From contig JAAUTM010000062.1 in NCBI GenBank assembly GCA_012031455.1, forward strand, positions 1-7,219: a stretch of DNA of 7,219 nucleotides, written 5' to 3'. The position numbers and the translations under genes are program-made. Below the pieces are notes generated by a model, which was not told where the DNA came from, ran no database searches, and saw only the letters and a program-made list of their open reading frames with translations. Positions 1 through 5,800 of this stretch are shown here, one piece after another. Source of the stretch: Phycisphaerales bacterium (GTDB lineage: Bacteria > Planctomycetota > Phycisphaerae > Phycisphaerales > Phycisphaeraceae). Position 1 is the first letter of the stretch; each line of letters starts with the position of its first letter.

Positions 1-8
1 GACGTACT

Positions 9-365
9 TCATGCCGAGGCGGCCAGGGGACCGACGATCATGGCGCCGAGGAACATCGGGATGCTGGATCCGACGATGATGCCCATGACGGCCACGGTGG
101 CGATGACGCCGCCCCGGGTGTCGTAGACCATCTTGCCGCCGGTGTAGCCGATGAGGAGAGGGAGCAGGTAGGTGATCATGGGCCCGACGAGCTTGACGAA
201 CGTCTCGTTGGGTATCCATCCGGTAGGAATGAAGAGGGTGGTGATGAGTCCCCAGGCGATGAAGGCCCCCAGGTTCGGCATGACCATGCCGCTGAGGAAG
301 CGACCCATTTTCTGCATGTGCACCCGGGCGCCGCTCTGCGCCGCGTTTTGAACCGATTCGGACAT
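9..365 (-). CDS. mtlA: PTS mannitol transporter subunit EIIC (MtlA), N-terminal fragment with a frameshift at the window edge
   Basis: The protein belongs to the phosphoenolpyruvate-dependent sugar transport system: it moves mannitol across the inner membrane and phosphorylates it, working with EI, HPr and EIIA. Only about the first 115 residues of a usually 500-640 residue protein are present. The start of the membrane EIIC domain is unmistakable: [20 protein letters not shown] (20-39), [10 protein letters not shown] (45-54), then [20 protein letters not shown] (58-77) and [12 protein letters not shown] (103-114). Likely membrane segments are about 27-46, 58-75 and 87-112. The ATG at 363-365 is chosen because a strong ribosome binding site lies 7 bases upstream. 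After GPLAA the frame hits a stop at once, but one added base between about 12 and 24 restores a GMKYV ending at the edge, so the gene very probably continues to the left. Codons almost always end in G or C, unlike the central gene, which points to a high-GC Gram-positive source. The family call is firm; host and integrity are inferred. Confidence 0.93.
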   Translation of the reverse strand: MSESVQNAAQSGARVHMQKMGRFLSGMVMPNLGAFIAWGLITTLFIPTGWIPNETFVKLVGPMITYLLPLLIGYTGGKMVYDTRGGVIATVAVMGIIVGSSIPMFLGAMIVGPLAASA

Positions 366-701
366 TTACGGTCCTCCTTGGCCGTGATTGTACGGCGCCC
401 TCCGGTTTTCGTGGGCCGAATGAAAATGCGCGCGCGTCCGTCGTCGGCGTGTACGACGTGTCGAACCCGGCTGAACCCCGCCTGCACCAGCAACACCGCC
501 AGCGGTGATGGTCACATTGCCGCCGTTGCCGCCAACCCCTGCCGCGTTAGCCGCACCTGTGGCGTTGATGTCACCCGCCAAGGTCACTGTGGTCGTAGCG
601 ATCATGTTCACCGCTCCGCCGTTGCCACCACTGCCTGCCGTGGCCAGGGTATTGATATCACCCGCAGCCGTGCTGTCGATGGCGTTACCCGCCAAGGTCA
701 C
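366..701 (-). CDS. Third piece of the giant beta-strand-repeat protein, running out into unrelated sequence
   Basis: The first ~75 codons (about 701 down to 475) continue the giant surface protein: VTLAGNAIDSTAAGDINTLA is followed by Gly/Ala/Asn/Thr-rich strands such as GGNGGAVNMIATTTVTLAGD and GGNGGNVTITAGG. This joins the preceding piece by adding one G in the G run at 703-706, giving an unbroken TTGGGVTLAG. The first codon here is therefore not a real start. From about residue 80 the composition flips from acidic/neutral and Gly-rich to Arg- and His-rich (STRRTRRRRTR and on to a stop at 366-368). That tail overlaps the mtlA leader and ribosome binding site and is almost certainly not real protein. 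The true C-terminus of the giant protein is missing. Function is not assignable beyond a surface repeat protein. Confidence 0.55.
   Translation of the reverse strand: MTLAGNAIDSTAAGDINTLATAGSGGNGGAVNMIATTTVTLAGDINATGAANAAGVGGNGGNVTITAGGVAGAGGVQPGSTRRTRRRRTRAHFHSAHENRRAPYNHGQGGP
372..379 (-). promoter_or_regulatory. Shine-Dalgarno site of mtlA
   Basis: On the minus strand the sequence reads AAGGAGGA, seven bases before the ATG at 363-365. This near-perfect anti-16S match fixes the mtlA start. It also shows that the piece upstream to at least here belongs to mtlA and not to the giant gene, whose reading frame runs straight through it to a stop at 366-368. Confidence 0.85.
451..466. promoter_or_regulatory. 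Imperfect palindrome upstream of mtlA, possible operator
   Basis: The 16 bases GTACGACGTGTCGAAC are close to their own reverse complement (pattern GTnCGACnnGTCGnAC, 12 of 16 positions symmetric). They lie about 85 bases upstream of the mtlA start. Sugar-operon repressors bind sites of this size, so an operator role is possible. No matching -35/-10 pair is visible nearby and there is only one copy, so this is a weak candidate. It also lies close to the suspected sequence junction. Confidence 0.2.
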
Positions 702-2569
702 GCCCCGCCGGTGGTGGTGATCGCCTGATTGATGTCCAGGTCACCGGTGATGTTGACGTTGACCGCATCTCCGGTGGTGGTGATGCCGTTAGTCGCATTC
801 ACCGTCCCGATGATCAGGCCATCCACATCATTGAACGTCAGGGCTTGGGTGATGTTGGCCGCCAGAGTGTCCACATCATTGGTAAAGCCAAGGGTGAACG
901 GCCCGGTGCCCAGCAGTTCCAGATTCATGCCCGTGATCGCACCCGTCTGAGTCACCATACCGCCTGCATGGAGGATCATGTCTGCCAGGGTTTGCATCGC
1001 AACCACATCAAAGTCATCTGTGTCACGGTAGGCAATGTCACCGGCTGCATTGGCGTTGTCAGCCGCATTACGGGCCATGAGGTCGATGCTGATGACGTTG
1101 TTGGTCAGCAGGTTGTTGAGCGTGATGGCTGCTCCGACATCATTGAGAGTCTTCACGACCAGGTTTCTGGCGATGATGGCCTGCGTCTGGCTCACTGCTC
1201 CGCCAGCGATCAGATTAAAATCGCCGGTGGCTGTGGTGTTGACACCATTGGTGGCATTCACCGTGCCGATGATCAGGTCATCCACATCTCGGAAGCTCAA
1301 AGCACCAGTGAGGTTGGCTGCCAGCGTATCCACATCATTGCCAGCGTTGGTCAGTACAAACGGCCCATCGCCCAGCAGTTCAATCCCCGCAGCCGTGATC
1401 GTATCGTTCTGGCTGACTGTGTTATCGGCATCAAGGGTCAGATTCCCGGCACCCACATTGATCGCATCATCGATTGCCAGGGTGGTGACGGTTTGCAGAG
1501 TCACATCGTCATCCGTGGTCGTGATGCCAGCGGTGGCATTGACTGTGCCAATGGTCAGGTCGTCTGCATCAAAGAAGGAGAGCGAATCATCCACGTTGGC
1601 CGCCAGCGTGTTTACATCGTTGCCTGCGTTGGTCAGGGTGTAAACCCCGGTGCCCAGCAGTTCCAGGCCGTCAGCGGTGATGGCTCCCGTCTGCGTGACG
1701 GCTCCGCCATTTTCCAACGTGGCATTGCTTGCCGTGCGAATCAGTGTCACCACAAAGCCATCGGTATCTGTAAAGACCACATCACCGACGACAGTGGTGT
1801 CATCCGCTGCATTGCGGACCTGCAGGTCAATGCTGTTGACATCGTTTGGCTGTCCCAGCGTGATCCCGGCTCCGCCATCGTTGCGTGTTTTCACCGCCAG
1901 TTGGTTGGTGTTGATGGCCTGTGTCTGTGTGACCGAATCGCCTGCAACCAAAGTGGTGTTGCCGTTGCCGCTGGTCGCAATTCCGTTGGTGAGGGTGAAG
2001 TTCAGGTATGCAGTCACCTGACCGACATCCAGCCCGTCCGTATCAGTGAAGCTCACGTTGGCATCGGCCAGAGTGTTGCTCACTGCGAGCGTGTCAGCAT
2101 CATTGCCCGCACCGTTGAGCGTGACATTGCCGCTTGCAATCACACCCAGCAAGGGGGCGGTCAGCGAGCCACCGGTCTGATTGACGATGCCACCCGACAC
2201 GATGCGCAGAATGCCATCGATGTTGATCGAGTAAGCCAGCGTCAGGCCCGCCGCATTGCCACTGCGGATGTACAGGTTGTTGAGTGCATCGTTACCGCCG
2301 ATTGCACCGCCCAGCGTCACCTGTCCGCCGCTGCCCGCTTCAAGGTCCAGGCTGCTGGTACCGGCTGCATCATCATTGATCGTGCCGGTGATATCAATAT
2401 CGGCACCTGCTGCGACGCCGCCACCATTGGTGGTGTCAAGCGTGACCAGTGCAGGGGTGCCCACCAGGATCGAATCATTGATCGCAATGGCGTTGCCTGC
2501 CGTGATAATGTCAGCGTTGAGTGTGGTGGTCAGGCCGGAACCGTTGATGGTGATGGCTGCATTGTCCAA
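698..2569 (-). CDS. Second piece of the giant beta-strand-repeat (FHA/LEPR-XLL-like) surface protein
   Basis: This 623-codon piece is the middle of a giant secreted or surface protein. The listed start is a TTG inside continuous homologous sequence: upstream in the same frame, codons back to about 2617 read GGTGSITVDGQLRG, so it is not a true start. Residues 1-104 carry one copy of the 'INGSG.TTTL...LDTTNGG' unit shared with the first piece. Residues 141-200 (degenerate), 302-353, 396-446 and 550-599 carry the 'LELLGTG...NDVDTLAAN...IIGTVNAT' repeat. Residues 224-298 and 470-546 carry a longer 'VKT.ND.GA.ITL...RNAAD...DTD.F...TQTGAIT' unit. There is no cysteine, no membrane segment and no catalytic motif. 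The composition (Asp, Asn, Thr, Gly, Ala, Val) and alternating hydrophobic residues suggest beta-helix or beta-solenoid structure. The stop at 698-700 is a one-base frameshift artefact or mutation. A role in adhesion, cell wall or biofilm is family inference only. Confidence 0.85.
   Translation of the reverse strand: MDNAAITINGSGLTTTLNADIITAGNAIAINDSILVGTPALVTLDTTNGGGVAAGADIDITGTINDDAAGTSSLDLEAGSGGQVTLGGAIGGNDALNNLYIRSGNAAGLTLAYSINIDGILRIVSGGIVNQTGGSLTAPLLGVIASGNVTLNGAGNDADTLAVSNTLADANVSFTDTDGLDVGQVTAYLNFTLTNGIATSGNGNTTLVAGDSVTQTQAINTNQLAVKTRNDGGAGITLGQPNDVNSIDLQVRNAADDTTVVGDVVFTDTDGFVVTLIRTASNATLENGGAVTQTGAITADGLELLGTGVYTLTNAGNDVNTLAANVDDSLSFFDADDLTIGTVNATAGITTTDDDVTLQTVTTLAIDDAINVGAGNLTLDADNTVSQNDTITAAGIELLGDGPFVLTNAGNDVDTLAANLTGALSFRDVDDLIIGTVNATNGVNTTATGDFNLIAGGAVSQTQAIIARNLVVKTLNDVGAAITLNNLLTNNVISIDLMARNAADNANAAGDIAYRDTDDFDVVAMQTLADMILHAGGMVTQTGAITGMNLELLGTGPFTLGFTNDVDTLAANITQALTFNDVDGLIIGTVNATNGITTTGDAVNVNITGDLDINQAITTTGGA
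773..922 (-). repeat. Type B repeat, copy 4
   Basis: Residues 550-599 of the second piece: LELLGTGPFTLGFTNDVDTL, AANITQALTFNDVDGLIIGT, VNATNGITTT. It shares the 35-of-38 base match with copy 3. It is followed by a short region of different strand repeats (VNVNITGDLDINQAITTTGG). Confidence 0.85.
932..1162 (-). repeat. Type C repeat, copy 2
   Basis: Residues 470-546 of the second piece: LVVKTLNDVGAAITLNNLLT, NNVISIDLMARNAADNANAA, GDIAYRDTDDFDVVAMQTLA, then HAGGMVTQTGAIT. It sits between type B copies 3 and 4, so B-C pairs form a ~155-250 residue super-unit. Confidence 0.75.
1232..1384 (-). repeat. Type B repeat, copy 3
   Basis: Residues 396-446 of the second piece: IELLGDGPFVLTNAGNDVDT, LAANLTGALSFRDVDDLIIG, TVNATNGVNTT. 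At DNA level the 38 bases at 1251-1288 match 35 of 38 bases of copy 4 (792-829). This points to recent duplication or gene conversion between units. Confidence 0.85.
1511..1666 (-). repeat. Type B repeat, copy 2 ('LELLGTG...GTVNAT')
   Basis: Residues 302-353 of the second piece: LELLGTGVYTLTNAGNDVNT, LAANVDDSLSFFDADDLTIG, TVNATAGITTT. It aligns without gaps to copy 3. Confidence 0.85.
1676..1900 (-). repeat. Type C repeat, copy 1 ('VKTRND...TQTGAIT')
   Basis: Residues 224-298 of the second piece: LAVKTRNDGGAGITLGQPND, VNSIDLQVRNAADDTTVVGD, VVFTDTDGFVVTLIRTASNA, then ENGGAVTQTGAIT. It runs straight into type B copy 2. Confidence 0.75.
1970..2149 (-). repeat. Type B repeat, copy 1 (degenerate)
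   Basis: Residues 141-200 of the second piece: LGVIASGNVTLNGAGNDADT, LAVSNTLADANVSFTDTDGL, then DVGQVTAYLNFTLTNGIATS. The NAGNDVDTLA...SF.D.D.L..G.V..T.GI.T pattern is recognisable, but with insertions relative to copies 2-4. Confidence 0.55.
2264..2548 (-). repeat. Type D repeat block, copy 3
   Basis: Residues 8-102 of the second piece. In order: INGSGLTTTLNADIITAGNA, IAINDSILVGTPALVTLDTT, GVAAGADIDITGTINDD, then LEAGSGGQVTLGGAIGG and LNNLYIR. It aligns residue for residue with much of copy 2 and directly follows type A copy 4. It is the last A/D-type unit before the protein switches to type B repeats. Confidence 0.75.
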
Positions 2570-2604
2570 GCCACGAAGCTGACCATCGACAGTGATCGAA
2601 CCGG

Positions 2605-2855
2605 TGCCACCGGGGCGTTGAATGTGACCGGGTCATTGAAATCCACCGCGTTGATCGTGATCACATGCTCGCGGTACCGGCATATCCGATGATGATATTC
2701 GCCCAGCCATCGGCAATGTTGCCAATGTCCGCCAGCGTCAGTTGCAGATCGCCAGCCGCGCCAGCCACACCGATTGAATCACCCACCGCCAAGGGGCGAA
2801 GGGTCAGGTTCCCCGTACCGGTGACCGCTGCACCAAAGTCGATTTCTTCACTGGT
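2605..2855 (-). repeat. Type A repeat block, copy 4, containing two frameshifts
   Basis: It opens with TSEEIDFGAAVTGTGNLTLR (residue 1413 on), continues to DIGNIADGWANIIIGYAGTA, then after the break at 2663-2680 reads HVITINAVDFNDPVTFNA in the next frame and GGTGSITVDGQLRG in a third frame. Agreement with copy 2 (ATFSDSLTLNADG...GGSVLVSGDL) across the breaks is the main evidence that these are lost single bases. Confidence 0.75.
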
Positions 2856-5800
2856 GATCAATACATCATTGCCTGCCCCGGCATCAATCCCACCGTTAAA
2901 TACAACGCTGGAACCGATGTCCACTGTCACAAACTGGGCATTGCTCGTAAGCACGACCTGACCGTTGTAGGTCTGTGAGCCATCGGTTTGCAATGTCCCG
3001 CCCGGCAGGTTGATCGTTTCTGAGTTCAGGGTCCAGCTTTCAACGCCGGTGGGCAGCTCCGTGGCCGTCCAGTTCAAGGTGTCGTTGCCGCCCAGACCGT
3101 CAATCGTCAGATTGGTCTTGTTGGCGAATTCGATGGTTTCAAAGGCATCGATCGAGACACGCACCCGACCGTCAGCCGCAGCTGTGCCATCGTCCAGGTC
3201 GATGGTGTTGTCAGCTCCATCGCCATTGATGGTGAAGTTGACGATGGCCACGGTATCGAGAATCGGTTCCAGACCGGCAAAATCAATCGTCAACAGGTCC
3301 GGACCACCGTTGTTGAAGGTGATGGTGCCCTCATCGTTAGCCGGGCCGACATCGTAGACTTCCGTGTCAGCGCTGCCACCGAGGATTTCAAGGGCATCGG
3401 CTGTGGCCTGTGCTGCGCCGTCAAAGTCGATGCCGCCTGTGGGGGTTCGAAGGATATCACCCACGGGGTTGTTGATCCGCAGGATGTCATCGGCTGCACC
3501 ACCGGTGAAGGTAATGGTCGTGGCATCGATCTGGGTCACTGTGTTTTCAATCGTCAGCACGCCACCGGCTGTCTGGCCAAAGTTGACATTGAAGGTGTCG
3601 ATGACCACATCGCCCTCAAGCGTCACATCGTTGCCAGCCGTGAGGGTGATGCTTTCAGCGCCGCCACCGGGTGTGCCGTTGATTTCACCATTGATGGTGA
3701 TGTCGGCATCGGCACCGCCCTGAGTCGTGATGATCGGCGAGTTGCCATCGGATACGGTCAGGTCGCCGTTGATGGTGATGTCATCGCCCGTGGTGGTGAT
3801 GGCATTGCCGTTGGCACTGAGCGTGAGCGGGCCATCGAAGGTGATGTCATCGTCCACCGCCAGCGTGCCTGCCAGAGTAAGAGTCGTCAGGCCACGGAAG
3901 ACCACGGGGTCGTTGAATGCGGGGTCAGGCAAACCTGCCTGAATGCTGTAGGCATGTGTGCCGGTGCTGCGACCGAGGTTGATCAGCGTGAAGCCCGCAC
4001 CCAGTGCATCCAGATCAGTATTATCCAGCGTCAGGGTATTTGCGCCCGGATCCACGCCACCCAGTTGCATGGCATCGCCATCGTTGTTGGGTTGCAGGGT
4101 CAGAGTGCCGGTGCCGGTGACAGAGTTGGCTCCACCACCGAAGTTGATTTCATCGGCAGTGATGGTCAGGTTGTTGGTACCTGCAGATACATCATCCAGA
4201 GCAGCCGTGGCGTTGACCGCAGTGCCTGCCGCCAGGGTCACATTCTCGGTTAGGGTCAGTGCCCCGCCGATGGTGATTCCACTGTTGGTCGTGCTGATGT
4301 TCGAGCCAAGCGATACTGCTCCGCCCGACTGGCTGAACGAACCGTTGGAACTGATCGCCGAGGCATCATCCACCGTGAATGCGCCGGTGATGGTGATGTT
4401 GCCGCCACCACTTGTGGTCATGGGGGCATCGTTGAGTACCACTTCACCGGTTGTCAGACTGATGTTGTTGCCGTTGGAGGAAACGGTGCTGTTGAAGGTG
4501 GTCGTACCAGTGCCCGCCGACTGCAACAGGCCCGCCACTAAAACCACACCATCAAAAGTAGCATCATGGGCACTGACAATCGTCAGATCGCTCAGACGGT
4601 TGGGTACCGAGCCGATGTCGCCAGCCACGGAAACGTCGCCACCCGTGCCCGCTCGCAGAGTCAGTGTCGATGTCTGGAACCCGACATCAAGGATGGTACC
4701 GGGGGTGTCGAAAGTGATATTCGCACCCGCCGCATCCGCCCCGCCGTTGGTGGTATCCAGCAGGATGGCTCCATCCAGCACTACCGCATCGTTAATGGTG
4801 ATGGCTCCACCTTCGGTGATCAGGTTCGCTTCCAGCGTGGTCGTCGCGCCGGAGCCGTTGATCGTCAACGTGGCAGCATCATTGTTACCAGCGGTGCTCA
4901 AATCGCCCGACACCAGCACCGACCCGCCCACTCCATCAGCGTTGAGCGTCAGACTATCACTGAATGTCGCGCCGCTGCTGTGAATGGTGATGGGAAGCGT
5001 GCTGCCGGCATCACCGATCGTGATGCTGGTAAAGCCATCCGCCAAAGCAGCGATATCCGTGTCATTCAAATCGAAGTTGGCTGCCCCGGCATCAGCACCA
5101 TTGTTGCCGATCAGGATTGCCGTGACCGTCCCGCTCGAAGGTGCAAACTCAATCGTGGCACCACTCACCGTGCCTGCGCCACCGCCAAAGTTCACTTCAT
5201 CACTGGTAAAGCTGAGCAAGCTGTTGACGTTGATGGCATCGGTGGTGGTCGTTGTTGCGCTTTCCACGACCAGACTTGTCAGCACTGTTCCACCGCCCAC
5301 CGCGCCACTGATCGTCAGGTTGCCTGTGCCAGCACTGAGTGTCAATTCCTGAGTGCCATCAATGGTGGAACCAAATACGATGTTGCCCGCGCCGCTGCCA
5401 GTGTTCAATTCCACATCATCGGTGAGCGTCAGCGGAGCATTGATGGTGATGTTGTCATTGGTCGTGGTGATCCACGCGCCCAGCGACATCGCTGCTGCAT
5501 TCTGAGCGGTGAAAGCGCCATCGATGTCAATATCCAGCCCAGCATCGATCACGATGTTGCCGGTGGTGTCCAGCGTGAGGGAACTTCCATTGATGGAACT
5601 ATAGTTGCCCGCCAGCGTGATGTTGCCGGTGTTGGACAGAATCGTGATGTTGTAAAGGGCATCTTCCAGATCGTTGTCGGTGCCAGCCGTGATACCGCCG
5701 GTGTTGGCTACATCCCCGATGGTCAGATTGGTGACCGCCAGTCTTTCCAGATGATCGACAATGGTCAGGTCCAGATCGCCGTTGTGTTCCACACCGATCA

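Noticed and set aside
381..396. Short inverted repeat GCCGTGATTGTACGGC with a TACAAT -10-like element
   Set aside because: A start of transcription from it would fall on the ribosome binding site itself, there is no -35 at the right distance, and a 5-base stem is too weak for a terminator.
176..496. Minus-strand 106-codon frame overlapping the mtlA start
   Set aside because: It is out of frame with the well-conserved mtlA, and its second half is just mtlA read in the wrong frame; it also crosses the suspected join.
845..2692. 615-codon plus-strand open frame
   Set aside because: It lies opposite clear repeat coding, begins at a TTG with no ribosome binding site, and its composition (many Cys, His, Arg, Ile, Gln) is that of a translated antisense strand.
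3057..3120. RTX toxin-type calcium-binding repeat array
   Set aside because: Only one clear GGNDTL and one partial AGAGNDVL motif are present; no tandem nonapeptides.
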